Origin: Dyella sp. 2HG41-7
Lineage (GTDB): Bacteria; Pseudomonadota; Gammaproteobacteria; Xanthomonadales; Rhodanobacteraceae
DNA length: 64,000 nucleotides
NCBI RefSeq assembly: GCF_021390675.1
Contig: NZ_JAJEJV010000003.1
Coordinates: 271,688-335,687, forward strand
Reading direction: 5' to 3'
Shown here: positions 52,698 to 62,783 of the stretch, in pieces
How the letters are laid out: each line of letters begins with the position of its first letter
How positions within the stretch are numbered: position 1 is the stretch's first letter
The notes under the pieces: generated by a model
Databases searched by the model: none
Seen by the model: the letters and a program-made list of their open reading frames with translations, nothing else
Told to the model about the DNA's origin: nothing
Position numbers and translations under genes: made by a program

Positions 52698-54740
52698 ATG
52701 TTCCAACCTCGCAAGATCGCCGGCGCCGTGGCGCTGGCCCTCGGCATGGTCGGCGCCGCGCACGCTACAGGGAACCCGAATCCGACGTTCAACAGCGTTA
52801 TCGTCTTTGGCGATAGCTTGAGCGACGCGGGCAATATCTCGTTGGCGACGAATCCCGCCATCCAGCCTCCGCTCGAATTCACCACCAACCCGGGTGCGGT
52901 CGTGGTGCAGAACGTAGCGGCCGCGCTCGGTCATCCGGTTTCGGCGTCGCTGGCAGGCGGTACCGATTTCGCGTGGGGTGGCGCAGGCATCAACAACAAT
53001 TCGCCCGGTACACCTGCGGCGGTGCCGACGATTACGACTCAGGTGAATGCTTATCTGGCGAGCGGCAGCGTCAATAGCCACGCGCTGTACACCATGTGGG
53101 GCGGCGCCAACGACATCTTCAACGCAGCGACATCCGTTGGAGCCGCTGCAGCAGCGCAACAGCTGATTGCACAAACCATCGCACAGCAAACGCAGCTCGC
53201 CATCGCGAACAACGTGATTCCGAACAACCCGGTCGCGATTGCCGCCTTCCAGGCACAGATCACGCCCACGGTTACGGCGCAGGTTACCGCCGGCGTGGAA
53301 GCGCAAGCAGGCGTTACATCGCTGCAAAGCCCCGCGCAGGCTCAGGCGACGATCGTCGCGGCCGCGCAGCAGGAAGTGAAGTTGTTGGGCCAACTCCAGG
53401 CCGCTGGCGCCAAGAACATTCTGGTGTTCAATCTGCCCAATATCGGCTTGACGCCCGATGCGCTCGAACAAGGCGCCTCGGCTGCTTCGTCCTTGACCGC
53501 GCTTAGCGTGATTTACAACGGTCAGCTCAATTCGGGTATTTCACAGCTCGGCAAGGGCATCATTCCGGTCAACACGTACGCGCTGCTCAACCAGGTGATC
53601 GCCAATCCGGCCGCCTATGGATTCGCAAATGTCACCACGCCTGCGTGTGGCGTTGGCTCCAGTTCCGTGGCGTGCGGTCCGCAAGGCTCGGGCCTGCCCT
53701 ACACCTACGCGCCGGGCACTAACCAAAGTTATCTGTTTGCGGACGGCGTGCATCCGACGACTGCAGCCGACGTGATGTTGTCTCAAGTGGTGCTGTCCGA
53801 ACTCGCTGCGCCTCAGCAGATTTCGTTGCTGCAGGAAGCGCCGCTCGCTGCTGTCACTACCCAAACCTCCGTCGCGCGCGATCAGATGATGCTGGATAAC
53901 TTCGGCAGCGGCACGCGCGCATTCGCGAGCGTCAGCTATGCGAACCAGCAATTCGATCAGAAGGCCGGCGCACCGAAAACCACCAGCAACAATGTCGACC
54001 TGACGGTCGGCGCCGACATTCGCGCAAGCGACAGCATTTCGATGGGCGCGTCGTTGGGCGTCGGCGAGCACTATGCCGACGTCAGCGGCGGTGGCGGCTA
54101 CGATCTTCAGGCGCTGACCGGCCTGGGTTATCTCACCTGGCATTCGGGTGGCGCGTATGTCGGCGCATACGGCGACTTCGGCCAGGCCAGCTTCACCGAC
54201 GTCAATCGTGTCTTTATGGTTGGCGACAACCGCACGCACGAGAGCGGCAAGACGGATGGCTCGTATCTTGGCATGGGCCTGCACGGCGGCTACTGGTTCG
54301 ACCTGGGCAGCCTGAAGACCGGACCGTTCGCCAACTTCGAATACCAGAACATCAAGGTCAATGGCTACAACGAAAGCGGCGACGACGCTACCGCGATGTG
54401 GTTCGGTCGTCAGCAGCGCGATGCGGTCATCAGCACGCTGGGCTGGCGACTGCAGGGTCACTGGCAATACGACTCGATGGATCTCGCACCCTATGTCGAA
54501 CTCGGCTGGAACCACGACAGCCGCGCAAACACTGACATGGTTACCGCGGGTTTGAACAGCATGAACGGCAGCTTCGAGATGGCCGGTTTCACGCCGGACA
54601 AGAATTGGGGCACGGCCAATGTCGGCGTGACGGCGCAGATCACGCCGAACCTCACCGGCTGGATTGCGTATAACGGCCATTTTGCCGACAGCAGTCAGCG
54701 CATCAACGGCGTCAACTTGGGCGTGAAGTTCGGCTTCTAA
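52698..54740 (+). CDS. GDSL esterase/lipase autotransporter
   Basis: A 680-residue type V secretion esterase. A signal peptide (1-23, ending AHA) leads to a GDSL passenger: FGDSLSD with catalytic Ser40, the block III motif GGAND near 135, and FADGVHPT near 351 with Asp and His of the triad. The C-terminal ~275 residues form a 12-strand-type beta-barrel, with alternating strands such as GYWFDLGSLKTGPFANFEY and a terminal Phe in GVKFGF. This fits EstA-like outer-membrane esterases. AGGAG lies seven bases before ATG. Confidence 0.93.
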   Translation: MFQPRKIAGAVALALGMVGAAHATGNPNPTFNSVIVFGDSLSDAGNISLATNPAIQPPLEFTTNPGAVVVQNVAAALGHPVSASLAGGTDFAWGGAGINNNSPGTPAAVPTITTQVNAYLASGSVNSHALYTMWGGANDIFNAATSVGAAAAAQQLIAQTIAQQTQLAIANNVIPNNPVAIAAFQAQITPTVTAQVTAGVEAQAGVTSLQSPAQAQATIVAAAQQEVKLLGQLQAAGAKNILVFNLPNIGLTPDALEQGASAASSLTALSVIYNGQLNSGISQLGKGIIPVNTYALLNQVIANPAAYGFANVTTPACGVGSSSVACGPQGSGLPYTYAPGTNQSYLFADGVHPTTAADVMLSQVVLSELAAPQQISLLQEAPLAAVTTQTSVARDQMMLDNFGSGTRAFASVSYANQQFDQKAGAPKTTSNNVDLTVGADIRASDSISMGASLGVGEHYADVSGGGGYDLQALTGLGYLTWHSGGAYVGAYGDFGQASFTDVNRVFMVGDNRTHESGKTDGSYLGMGLHGGYWFDLGSLKTGPFANFEYQNIKVNGYNESGDDATAMWFGRQQRDAVISTLGWRLQGHWQYDSMDLAPYVELGWNHDSRANTDMVTAGLNSMNGSFEMAGFTPDKNWGTANVGVTAQITPNLTGWIAYNGHFADSSQRINGVNLGVKFGF

Positions 54741-54760
54741 GCCGAACTTTCGCCGGCAAC

Positions 54761-54792
54761 AAAAAAGCCGTCCCAGTGGGACGGCTTTTTTT
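54761..54792. terminator. bidirectional intrinsic terminator
   Basis: GCCGTCCC and GGGACGGC form an 8-bp stem with a 3-base loop, flanked by six A and seven T. It lies between the convergent autotransporter gene and the YbaY-like lipoprotein gene and can serve both. Confidence 0.92.
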
Positions 54793-54820
54793 ATGCGCTC
54801 ACGCTAGGTGACGGTAAGGC

Positions 54821-55687
54821 TTATTTGCCTTTGCCGCCCGTGGCCATATTGAGAATGTCCTTGGCCTGCTGCTGCAAGTTCGACGCATCGTTGTCGTCGA
54901 GCGGCGAGCTGTTGCCACCGGCTTCATGCGTCTTGAGCACCAGCGAACCGTCGTCGCCCCAACCGGCGGTATCCACCGAGGAGGGCTTGGCGCCCTGGCT
55001 GGATTTCTTCTGCTGCTGTACGACCCACGGCTTGCCGTCCTGGTAGGCGTAGTCGGTGCTGGTGAAGCCCTTGTCGCCGTAGTCGACCAGTTCACGAATG
55101 AACTTCACTTGGCCGCCGTCACGGAACACCTGCCAGGCGCGCGAAGCGTTCGGCTCCAACTTGGTGCCGGCCGTGCGCTTCATGCCGCCGATCTGCTTCT
55201 GCACGCCCTGGAAGGCGTTCAGCATCTTTTCGCCAGGGGTCTGCTCGGGAGCCAACTCGACCGCCACGTTCGTGGTCGGGTTGCCCTTGGTGAGCACCGG
55301 CGCCTGCAGCGGCATGTTGTAGTGGCGATCGCCGTCGACCAAGGTCGCCTGGACGATATAGAGGTCGTTGCTCGCAACGTTGGCCGGGTTGAAGTCCAGC
55401 TCGAACGTCATCGGGAACGTGGTGGCCGGAGCGACCGTCTTGGTGGCGAGCGGAGCGGAGCCCTGCGCGGTCACGTCGATGACGCTGATATCGAGCTTGT
55501 CCTGCGCCGACGGCGTGATGCCGCCGCGGAGCGTGACGGTGCCCGTAATGCTGTTCGCGGGGCCCGCCGGCGCAGCAGCAGGTTGCGAACCGTCCGCGCC
55601 GGTCGACGACGACGGATTCGAAGAATTATTGCAGCCGGCTAATGCAACCGCTGCCACTGTCATCAGCGACCAAACAACGCTGCGCAT
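54821..55687 (-). CDS. YbaY/YscW-like lipoprotein
   Basis: A 288-residue lipoprotein. The signal peptide ends in lipobox ALAGC with Cys19, followed by a Ser/Ala/Pro linker. A YbaY-type domain spans about 45-150: ITGTVTLRGGITPSAQDKL, FELDFNPANV, and YIVQATLVDGDRHYNM. The C-terminal half (150-288) is polar, with Gln- and Lys-rich stretches and a helix near NLQQQAKDILNM. Relatives of this domain include lipoprotein chaperones of type III secretion, but no such system is nearby. Confidence 0.85.
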   Translation of the reverse strand: MRSVVWSLMTVAAVALAGCNNSSNPSSSTGADGSQPAAAPAGPANSITGTVTLRGGITPSAQDKLDISVIDVTAQGSAPLATKTVAPATTFPMTFELDFNPANVASNDLYIVQATLVDGDRHYNMPLQAPVLTKGNPTTNVAVELAPEQTPGEKMLNAFQGVQKQIGGMKRTAGTKLEPNASRAWQVFRDGGQVKFIRELVDYGDKGFTSTDYAYQDGKPWVVQQQKKSSQGAKPSSVDTAGWGDDGSLVLKTHEAGGNSSPLDDNDASNLQQQAKDILNMATGGKGK

Positions 55688-56249
55688 GGAATTGAAACCT
55701 CGGATTGAATCTAAATCGGACGTGATGTCGGCGAAACGCTACGCGTCGCAAACACCCGCGTGGGGGAGTTCCAGAGAATAGCCCAAACTTCCTACATGGA
55801 AAAGTCAACGGGGCGTGAAATCCATTCGCTACCGTATGTTTTGATTTACGATGTCGGGTTCACCTGTTCGGGTCTAAGTCTTTCCAGGCAGGCTTTGCAG
55901 CCATTTTCAGGCTCTTTCCTAAGCAATCGGTCCTTGCGCTTCGCCGGAAGGACTACATAAACGTTCGTAAGTAATGCCGAGGTATACGTAAAAAAGTGGC
56001 AACGCCCAAGTCGCGCCACAGGGCCGACGAACGCTCGAAAACGCTGCCCGTCAACGGACGCCACCAAGGTGCTTCGCGACCATTTATGTAGTTGCCGATC
56101 ATGCGGTTGAACCACTTCAGCCACATCGAAAGCTGACGCGTAGCTGTCGCTCGACAAACGGCCATGAGCCCTACAATTGCATCGCAGTTTCTTGCCAACT
56201 CGCGTGTCAACCACGAACAAACTCACGCGTTTTCTCTCGCAAGGACTAC
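55688..56249. other. AT-richer intergenic region, no convincing gene
   Basis: This 560-bp stretch separates the YbaY-like gene from a small ORF. Reading frames of 85 and 126 codons on the minus strand lack family features and good ribosome-binding sites, and the base composition is less GC-rich than the genes. TACAAT at 56172-56177 is a possible -10. Confidence 0.6.
56172..56177 (+). promoter_or_regulatory. candidate -10 for the small ORF/HTH unit
   Basis: TACAAT matches the -10 consensus at five of six bases; TCGACA 15 bases upstream is a short-spaced -35 candidate. Initiation would fall near 56184, about 66 bases before the small ORF. Confidence 0.35.
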
Positions 56250-56402
56250 ATGAAAGCTGTCCTATTTCTTAAGCAAAAATCACATCGATACATTAGAAAA
56301 TTGCGAATGTTAGTGGTGCCGGGACGCACGCTAACCATAAGAACAAACGGTCCGGTAGAAACTTACCGGCGGACGCCTGAAAACTGCGGAATTTTGCGAT
56401 GA
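56250..56402 (+). CDS. 50-residue basic small ORF coupled to the HTH regulator
   Basis: ATG 56250, four bases after AAGGA, opens a 50-codon frame (beginning MKAVLFLKQKSHRYIRK, ending ENCGILR) whose TGA overlaps the regulator's ATG at 56399 as ATGA. The peptide is strongly basic in its first half, with a central VVPGRTLTIRTNG segment. Base composition is AT-richer than the neighbours, which may mean foreign origin or a non-coding leader. No family is recognised. The ribosome-binding site and coupled overlap together make it a good small-gene candidate. Confidence 0.45.
   Translation: MKAVLFLKQKSHRYIRKLRMLVVPGRTLTIRTNGPVETYRRTPENCGILR
56352..56369. promoter_or_regulatory. CCGGTA dyad before the HTH regulator
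   Basis: CCGGTA (56352-56357) and TACCGG (56364-56369) form a dyad with a 6-base gap, 30 bases before the regulator start and inside the small ORF. It could be an operator for autoregulation or an RNA hairpin affecting coupling. Confidence 0.35.
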
Positions 56403-56980
56403 ATCTGCAAACTTATACGACTCCCGACATTCCCACGACCACTTTTGCAGATCGCATAAAAGTGCTGATCCAGCGCGTCGGCAGCGTGACGGAAATCGCA
56501 CGCATGTGCGGCTTTTCGGAAGGCGTGGTCCGCAGTTGGCGGGACGGAAATACCGATCCATCGCGCGCACGCTGCGTCACCCTCGCTCGCACGATGGGCA
56601 TTTCTCTCGTATGGCTGGTTGCAGGCGAAGGCTCGATGCTCGACACCAGCGCGGTGATTCCCGACGACTTCAACGTCAGCCGCAGCTCCGAAACCGCCGC
56701 ACCACAACGACACCGCTCCAAACTGCGCGCGACCACGGACGACTTGGAAGCCAACGGCATGGACGTGCAGCGCTTGAACACCGCGCTGCGCATTCTGCAA
56801 TCGGAACTGGATTTAGCCGATAGCCGTCTGACCGTGGCCGAGAACTCCGACATGCTCGCCGAGCTTTACGACATCCTCGGTCCCGGCGGCAACGATGTGG
56901 ATGCGGGTGCGATGGTCGCATTCAATCACCGTCTTGCCGATCGGTTGAAAGGTCGTCCCACAGCACGTTTGACGTCCTGA
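56399..56980 (+). CDS. HTH regulator, repressor-like (XRE/CI type N terminus)
   Basis: A 193-residue protein with an N-terminal helix-turn-helix: ADRIKVLIQRVGSVTEIARMCGFSEGVVRSWRDG at about 17-50, followed by DPSRARCVTLARTMGISLVWLVAGEG, the usual CI-type extension. The middle (85-115) is polar, and the C-terminal part (about 120-185) is helical (LNTALRILQSELDLADSRL), likely for oligomerisation. I do not see a peptidase domain, so LexA-like self-cleavage is unlikely. It is preceded by a coupled small ORF and followed by an intrinsic terminator. Confidence 0.82.
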   Translation: MNLQTYTTPDIPTTTFADRIKVLIQRVGSVTEIARMCGFSEGVVRSWRDGNTDPSRARCVTLARTMGISLVWLVAGEGSMLDTSAVIPDDFNVSRSSETAAPQRHRSKLRATTDDLEANGMDVQRLNTALRILQSELDLADSRLTVAENSDMLAELYDILGPGGNDVDAGAMVAFNHRLADRLKGRPTARLTS

Positions 56981-57000
56981 TCTTCCCGCTCGGGAAAAAC

Positions 57001-57030
57001 AAAAAAGGCAGCTCGATGGCTGCCTTTTTT
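57001..57030. terminator. bidirectional intrinsic terminator
   Basis: GGCAGC (57007-57012) pairs with GCTGCC (57019-57024), flanked by six A and six T. It lies between convergent HTH regulator and glyS genes and can serve both. Confidence 0.9.
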
Positions 57031-57049
57031 GCTTTCAAGCTTTCTGCTG

Positions 57050-59197
57050 TTACAGACGCGCGATATCGGCGATCGCCGTAAATTGCGCTTTCAATTGCCC
57101 AAGCAACGCGAGCCGATTGGCGCGCACGGCAGGGTTTTCGGCATTCACCAGAACGCTGTCGAAAAACGCGTCGACCGGCGCCTGCAGTTGCGCCAAGCGC
57201 GCGAGCACAGCGGTGTAATCGCGACGCTGCAACGCCGCCGCGGTGTCGGATCGTGCAGCATCCAACGCTTGTGCGAGCGCGCGCTCGGCGTCTTCCTCGA
57301 AATGCGTGGGATCGACGAGTTCGCGAATGCTCTGCGCGCCGTGTTCTTCCTGCTGTTTGCGCAGAATATTCGCCACGCGCTTGTTGGCGCCGGCAAGACT
57401 CACCGCCTCGGGCTGGCGTCCGAATTCCACCACGGCGCGCAAACGATGATCGAAATCGACCAGACTTACCGGCACAACCGCTAGCACGGCTTCGTATTGC
57501 TCGGCGGTGAAGCCTTTTTCCGAGTAGTAACCGCGCAGGCGATCGAGCATGAATTCGTTGAGTTCGGACGCGAGCGCAGCGCGGCGTTGACCCGCATCGA
57601 GCGCGGGCGTCTTGCCGTCTTTGCCCGGCTTGAGTCCGGCTGCAAGCGCGCCGTCCGGCAGCAACTCCAAGGCTTCGACAAACAAAGCTTTGTGATCGAG
57701 CTCCAACCCGCCTTCGATTAACGTACGCGCCAATCCCAACGCAGCGCGACGCAACGCAAACGGATCTTTATTGCCCGTCGGTTTCAACCCCACAGCAAAG
57801 ATACCGGCGAGCGTATCGACGCGCTCGGCAACCGCAAGCACTTGTCCGACCTTTCCGGCGGCAATCGTATCGCCGGCGAAACGCGGCTGATAAACGCTAT
57901 CGAGCGCCTCGGCAACGTCGGCCGATTCATGATCGTGCCGTGCGTAGTAGCGCCCCATCACGCCTTGCAGCTCCGGGAATTCGCCGACCATGCGCGTCAG
58001 CAAATCGCATTTGGCCAGACTCGCCGCGCGCGTCGCCTGGCCGGCATCCACGCCGACGCGATTGGCGATGACGCGCGCGAGCTCGGCCACGCGTACGCTC
58101 TTGTCCCACAGGCTGCCGAGCGCTTGCTGATAAGTGACGTTCTTAAGCGCTTCCTGATAACTCGCAAGCGGCGTTTTCAAATCTTCGTCCCAGAAGAATT
58201 TCGCGTCGGCGAAACGCGGACGAATAACGCGCTCGTAGCCTTTGCGAATTTCATCGGGATGTTTGCTGTCGACGTTGGCGATGCCGATGAAATGTTCGGT
58301 CAGCTTGCCTTGCGCGTCGAACACCGGTACGAATTTCTGATTGGCCTCCATCGTGGTGACCAAGGCTTCCGGCGGAACGGTGAGGAACTCGCGCTCAAAC
58401 GTGCAGGCAATCGCCACCGGCCACTCGGTGAGATTGGCGATTTCGTCGAGCAATGCGTCATCCAATCGCGGCGTGCCGCCGGTTGTCTTCGCGACGCGTG
58501 CAACTTCATCGCGAATGCGCTGACGGCGCTCCATGGGATCGGCCAGCACTTTGGACATGCGCATGGCATCCAGCCAGCTGTCCGCGTCGGCGACGTGCAC
58601 AGGTTGCGGATGCATGAAGCGATGACCGCGCGATTTGCGACCGCTGTGCAAGCCCAAAACTTCACCGTCCAGGATATCGGAACCGTGCAGCATCACCAGC
58701 CAATGAACCGGGCGCACGAAGGTGTAGTCGTGATCGGCCCAACGCATGGGTTTGGGAATCGGCAGTAGTTTCAGCGCTTCGTCGACAATCTCCGGCAACA
58801 AACTCGCCACCGGTTGACCCGGCTTCACCGTGCGATAGACGAACCACGCGCCTTTGTCGGTTTCCAGCTTTTCCAATTGCTCAACACTGACGCCGCAGGA
58901 TTGCGCAAAACCAACCAACGCCTTGCTCGGATTGCCTTCCGCATCCATCGCCGCATTGACGGCGGGGCCGCGGCGCTCGATGGCTTGCTCGGGCTGCGCC
59001 ATGGCAACGCCGGGAATATGGACGGCCAAACGACGCGGCGTTACATACAACGCCGCTTGATCGAGCAGGGCAGCGACGCCGCGCTTGCCAAGCCCTTCGC
59101 AAATGCCGCGCAGGAACGCCGCACCAAGCTCGTCGAGCGCTTTCGGCGGCAGCTCTTCCGTACCCAGCTCGATCAGCAATGACTTGGCGGCGCTCAT
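57050..59197 (-). CDS. glyS: glycine--tRNA ligase beta subunit
   Basis: A 715-residue beta subunit of the tetrameric (alpha2 beta2) glycyl-tRNA synthetase. It begins [16 protein letters not shown], contains [19 protein letters not shown] near 79 and [14 protein letters not shown] near 280, and ends in a helical anticodon-binding-type domain. The length fits the family. ATG 59197 overlaps glyQ by four bases (on the minus strand), which suits fixed stoichiometry of the two subunits. Confidence 0.97.
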   Translation of the reverse strand: MSAAKSLLIELGTEELPPKALDELGAAFLRGICEGLGKRGVAALLDQAALYVTPRRLAVHIPGVAMAQPEQAIERRGPAVNAAMDAEGNPSKALVGFAQSCGVSVEQLEKLETDKGAWFVYRTVKPGQPVASLLPEIVDEALKLLPIPKPMRWADHDYTFVRPVHWLVMLHGSDILDGEVLGLHSGRKSRGHRFMHPQPVHVADADSWLDAMRMSKVLADPMERRQRIRDEVARVAKTTGGTPRLDDALLDEIANLTEWPVAIACTFEREFLTVPPEALVTTMEANQKFVPVFDAQGKLTEHFIGIANVDSKHPDEIRKGYERVIRPRFADAKFFWDEDLKTPLASYQEALKNVTYQQALGSLWDKSVRVAELARVIANRVGVDAGQATRAASLAKCDLLTRMVGEFPELQGVMGRYYARHDHESADVAEALDSVYQPRFAGDTIAAGKVGQVLAVAERVDTLAGIFAVGLKPTGNKDPFALRRAALGLARTLIEGGLELDHKALFVEALELLPDGALAAGLKPGKDGKTPALDAGQRRAALASELNEFMLDRLRGYYSEKGFTAEQYEAVLAVVPVSLVDFDHRLRAVVEFGRQPEAVSLAGANKRVANILRKQQEEHGAQSIRELVDPTHFEEDAERALAQALDAARSDTAAALQRRDYTAVLARLAQLQAPVDAFFDSVLVNAENPAVRANRLALLGQLKAQFTAIADIARL

Positions 59198-60105
59198 GCG
59201 GCCTGTTCCTTCTTCTGATGCTTCAAACCTGGAAAACCGAGCTTTTCGCGTTGTGCGACGTACGCTTCGGCGACGCTGCGCGAAAGGGTGCGCACGCGCA
59301 AAATGTAACGTTGGCGTTCCGTCACGCTGATCGCGCGGCGCGCATCAAGCAGGTTGAAGGTATGGCTTGCCTTCATCACCTGTTCGTACGCGGGCAACGG
59401 CAGGCCTGCCGCGATCAGCTTGTTGGCTTCGCCTTCGCACACATCGAACCAACGCAGCAATTCCGCGACATTGGCGTGCTCGAAGTTGTAGGTGCTCTGT
59501 TCCACTTCGTTCTGATGGAACACATCGCCGTACGTCACTTTGCCGTGCGGGCTTTCGGTCCAGATCAGGTCGTAGACGTTGTCCACGTTTTGCAGGTACA
59601 TCGTGAGACGTTCCAAGCCGTAGGTGATCTCGCCCGTGACCGGCCTGCACTCCAGACCGCCCGCCTGCTGGAAGTAGGTGAACTGCGTGACTTCCATACC
59701 GTTAAGCCAAACTTCCCAGCCCAAGCCCCAGGCGCCGAGCGTGGGCGATTCCCAGTTGTCTTCCACAAAGCGCAGGTCGTGCACTTGCGGGTCCAGACCA
59801 AGTTCCTTCAGCGAGCCGATGTAGAGCTCGAGGATGTTTTCCGGATTGGGCTTCATCACCACCTGGTACTGGTAGTAATGCTGCAGGCGATTGGGATTTT
59901 GTCCGTAGCGGCCGTCCGTGGGGCGCCGCGAAGGCTGGACGTAGGCTGCAGCCCACGGCTCTGGACCCAGCGCACGCAGGAACGTGGCAGGGTGAAACGT
60001 ACCGGCGCCGACCTCGGTGTCGAGGGGCTGCAGCAGCACGCAACCCTGCTTCGCCCAATAGCGGTTGAGGGTCTGGATCACATCCTGGAAGGTAGGCGCG
60101 GACAT
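59194..60105 (-). CDS. glyQ: glycine--tRNA ligase alpha subunit
   Basis: A 303-residue alpha subunit, carrying the catalytic class II core. [23 protein letters not shown] at about 4-26, [20 protein letters not shown] and [25 protein letters not shown] are conserved family stretches. I choose ATG 60105, and reject a 43-residue extension in the same frame. It lies upstream of glyS, which it overlaps by four bases. It is divergent from the GspE-like ATPase gene, 100 bp away. Confidence 0.97.
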   Translation of the reverse strand: MSAPTFQDVIQTLNRYWAKQGCVLLQPLDTEVGAGTFHPATFLRALGPEPWAAAYVQPSRRPTDGRYGQNPNRLQHYYQYQVVMKPNPENILELYIGSLKELGLDPQVHDLRFVEDNWESPTLGAWGLGWEVWLNGMEVTQFTYFQQAGGLECRPVTGEITYGLERLTMYLQNVDNVYDLIWTESPHGKVTYGDVFHQNEVEQSTYNFEHANVAELLRWFDVCEGEANKLIAAGLPLPAYEQVMKASHTFNLLDARRAISVTERQRYILRVRTLSRSVAEAYVAQREKLGFPGLKHQKKEQAA

Positions 60106-60205
60106 CTCTTTCCTAACCTGAGTGTAAAGCGGGTTAGTATAGCTGCAGCGCCTCTTTCCGCCGTTTTTTCCAGGCAATCGGCGCTCGTTTTGGGGGATTG
60201 CGCCA

Positions 60206-62029
60206 ATGCCTGCAACACAACAAATCGCCTCCATGCTCGGCCGCCGCGGCCGGTTGGCCCTCGACGACGTCCTGGCGGCGTTGGTGGTCGACGGCTACGT
60301 ACTCGCCGACGACGCCAAACAGCTTCGCGTTGGCCAGCACGCCGGACGCAGCACGGTGGAACTGAATCCGCTGGTGATCATCGCCAACGCGAAACTGATC
60401 AATCAGCGCGAACCGGGGCGACCGCTCAGCCTGGAAGGTCTGACCGAATGGCTGGCGGGGCAAGCGGGTCTGTCGTATCTGAAGATCGATCCGATGAAGA
60501 TCAACGTCGCGGCGGTCACGCAGGTCGTGAGCCATGCGTACGCGCAACGCCATCGCATTCTTCCGGTCGCCGCGACGCCTGGCGAGGTGACGTTCGCCAC
60601 GGCGGAGCCGTTCGACAATTCCTGGGCGAAAGACCTCGCCCAGATGATTCGCCGCGATGTGCATCGCGTGGTCGCCAGCCCGATCGATATCAATCGTTAC
60701 TTGCAAGAATTCTATGGCGTGCAGCGCTCGATTCAGCTCGCCAAAGATGCGAAGAATCAGACCGGTTACGATTCGTCGGCGCTGCTGAACTTCGAGCAAT
60801 TGCTGGAGTTGGGCAAAGCCGGCGAAGTCGGCGCGGACGACCGCCATGTCGTGCACATCGTGGACTGGTTGTTGCAATACGCCTTCGAGCAGCGCGCGTC
60901 GGACATCCATTTGGAGCCGCGCCGTGAAGCGGGTTTGATGCGCTTTCGCATCGACGGCATCATGCACAAAGTGTTTGAGTTGCCGCCGCCGGTCATGACG
61001 GCGGTCACGTCGCGTATCAAGATTCTGTCGCGCATGGATGTGGCGGAAAAACGCCGTCCCCAGGATGGTCGCATCAAGACGCGCGCATCGTCCGGGCGCG
61101 AAGTGGAATTGCGTATTTCCAGCATGCCGACCGCGTTCGGCGAAAAACTGGTGATGCGTATTTTCGATCCGGATATCGTCGCGAAGGATTTCTCGCAGCT
61201 CGGTTTTTCCCCAGGCGAAGACACCTTGTGGCGCAGCATGGTGGAGCGTCCGCACGGCATCGTACTGGTGACGGGGCCAACGGGATCGGGCAAAACCACC
61301 ACGCTGTATTCGACGCTGAAGCATTTGGCCACGCCCGATATCAACGTGTGCACGGTCGAAGACCCGATCGAAATGGTCTCGCCCGAATTCAATCAGATGC
61401 AAGTGCAGTCGTCGATCGACCTGGATTTCGCTGCGGGCGTACGCACACTGCTGCGCCAAGATCCGGACATCATCATGGTCGGCGAAATTCGCGACCTGGA
61501 AACGGCGCAAATGGCCGTGCAAGCGTCGCTGACCGGACATCTGGTGCTTTCGACGCTGCACACCAATGACGCGCCGAGTGCGGTAACGCGCTTGCTCGAT
61601 CTGGGCGTGCCGCATTACCTCATTCAATCGACGCTGACCGGCGTCGTGGCGCAACGCTTGGTGCGCACGTTATGCCCGCACTGCAAGATCGAAACCCAAC
61701 AAGATCCGCATGAGTGGACAGCGCTGACGCACGGCTGGTCGATTCCGGTTCCAGAGCGCGTATTCAAGCCCTTGGGTTGCCTGGAATGTCGCCACACCGG
61801 ATTTATCGGGCGTACCGGCGTGTATGAAATGATGCCGCTGAGCCCGCGCCTTCGCGGCATGATCAGCGCGCAACTGGACCTCATTCGGTTTAGTCAGTTC
61901 GCATTGACCGAAGGCATGCGTCCTCTGCGTATTTCAGCGTCGGATCAGGTCGCGCGTGGTCTAACTACCGTGCAAGAAGTTCTTACCGTGCTGCCGCCCG
62001 TGGAGCATGTGGAAGATTCGCCACTTTGA
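60206..62029 (+). CDS. GspE/PulE/PilB family secretion ATPase
   Basis: A 607-residue assembly ATPase. The N-terminal MshEN-like region (about 1-190) has [26 protein letters not shown]. Walker [10 protein letters not shown] begins at 357, the Asp box and Walker B region read [14 protein letters not shown], and the His box [17 protein letters not shown] follows. A Cys4 zinc motif is visible: CPHC near 491 and CLEC near 529. Such ATPases power type II secretion or type IV pili. No gsp or pil genes are adjacent, so it is an orphan here. GGGGGA lies seven bases before ATG. Confidence 0.9.
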   Translation: MPATQQIASMLGRRGRLALDDVLAALVVDGYVLADDAKQLRVGQHAGRSTVELNPLVIIANAKLINQREPGRPLSLEGLTEWLAGQAGLSYLKIDPMKINVAAVTQVVSHAYAQRHRILPVAATPGEVTFATAEPFDNSWAKDLAQMIRRDVHRVVASPIDINRYLQEFYGVQRSIQLAKDAKNQTGYDSSALLNFEQLLELGKAGEVGADDRHVVHIVDWLLQYAFEQRASDIHLEPRREAGLMRFRIDGIMHKVFELPPPVMTAVTSRIKILSRMDVAEKRRPQDGRIKTRASSGREVELRISSMPTAFGEKLVMRIFDPDIVAKDFSQLGFSPGEDTLWRSMVERPHGIVLVTGPTGSGKTTTLYSTLKHLATPDINVCTVEDPIEMVSPEFNQMQVQSSIDLDFAAGVRTLLRQDPDIIMVGEIRDLETAQMAVQASLTGHLVLSTLHTNDAPSAVTRLLDLGVPHYLIQSTLTGVVAQRLVRTLCPHCKIETQQDPHEWTALTHGWSIPVPERVFKPLGCLECRHTGFIGRTGVYEMMPLSPRLRGMISAQLDLIRFSQFALTEGMRPLRISASDQVARGLTTVQEVLTVLPPVEHVEDSPL

Positions 62030-62058
62030 TCTCTTTTTGACCGACGTTAACGCTTTGC

Positions 62059-62781
62059 ATGAAACCTGTTCTTATTATTCGCACCGGCCAAGCCCCCGAT
62101 AATATTCGAGCGCGTCATGGCGATTTTCCACATTGGTTTCGACTCGGCGCACAACTCGCGCCGCAGTGGATTCATGTCGTTCACGTAGCTGCGGGAGAGA
62201 AATTGCCTTCGCCGGAAGGAGTGTCCGGGGCGTTGATCACCGGGTCTGCCGCGATGGTGACCGATCGTGCGCCGTGGAGCGAAGAGACCGCGGGCTGGAT
62301 TCGCAACGCCATGGATGTCGATCTTCCATTGCTTGGCGTTTGCTATGGCCATCAGCTGATGGCGCACGCCTTGGGCGGACGCGTCGATTACTTGTCCGGA
62401 GGGCGCGAGATCGGCACGCTGCCGATCGATCTGCTGCCTGAAGCGGAACACGATTCGTTAGCGGCACTCCTACCCACGCAATTTCGCGCACACACTACGC
62501 ACGAGCAAAGCGTGATGGATGTGCCCAACGGCGCCAAAGTGCTTGCTCGTTCAGCACGCGATCCGAATCATCTGATTCGTTACGGCAAGAATGCCATCAG
62601 CGTGCAATTCCATCCGGAGTTCAACGCTGATGTCATGCGCGCCTACATTCAGCGCAAGCATCACGACATGCGTCGCGAAGGATTCGACCCGCATCACACG
62701 TATCGGCAAGTGGCCGCCACACCCATTGCGCGACGCCTGCTGAAGATGTTTTCAAGACATCACGGACTTAGCCACGGATAA
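62059..62781 (+). CDS. class I glutamine amidotransferase-like protein
   Basis: A 240-residue stand-alone GATase1 protein. GVCYGHQLMAHALGG contains nucleophile Cys95. VQFHPEFNADVMRAYI supplies the catalytic His and Glu. GALITGSAAMVTD near 56 is the oxyanion region. The basic C-terminal ~40 residues (ending RRLLKMFSRHHGLSHG) are atypical. The acceptor enzyme or substrate is unknown; relatives act on GMP synthesis-like or peptide-amide reactions. It lies 29 bp after the ATPase gene on the same strand. Confidence 0.9.
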   Translation: MKPVLIIRTGQAPDNIRARHGDFPHWFRLGAQLAPQWIHVVHVAAGEKLPSPEGVSGALITGSAAMVTDRAPWSEETAGWIRNAMDVDLPLLGVCYGHQLMAHALGGRVDYLSGGREIGTLPIDLLPEAEHDSLAALLPTQFRAHTTHEQSVMDVPNGAKVLARSARDPNHLIRYGKNAISVQFHPEFNADVMRAYIQRKHHDMRREGFDPHHTYRQVAATPIARRLLKMFSRHHGLSHG

Positions 62782-62783
62782 CG

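Noticed and set aside
55846..56226. Minus-strand frames of 126 and 85 codons in the intergenic region
   Set aside because: No ribosome-binding site, no domain and atypical composition; not enough to call a gene.
60134..61654. 506-codon minus-strand frame
   Set aside because: It lies entirely opposite the GspE/PilB ATPase, which has all its motifs; the minus frame is His/Arg-rich without any recognisable domain.
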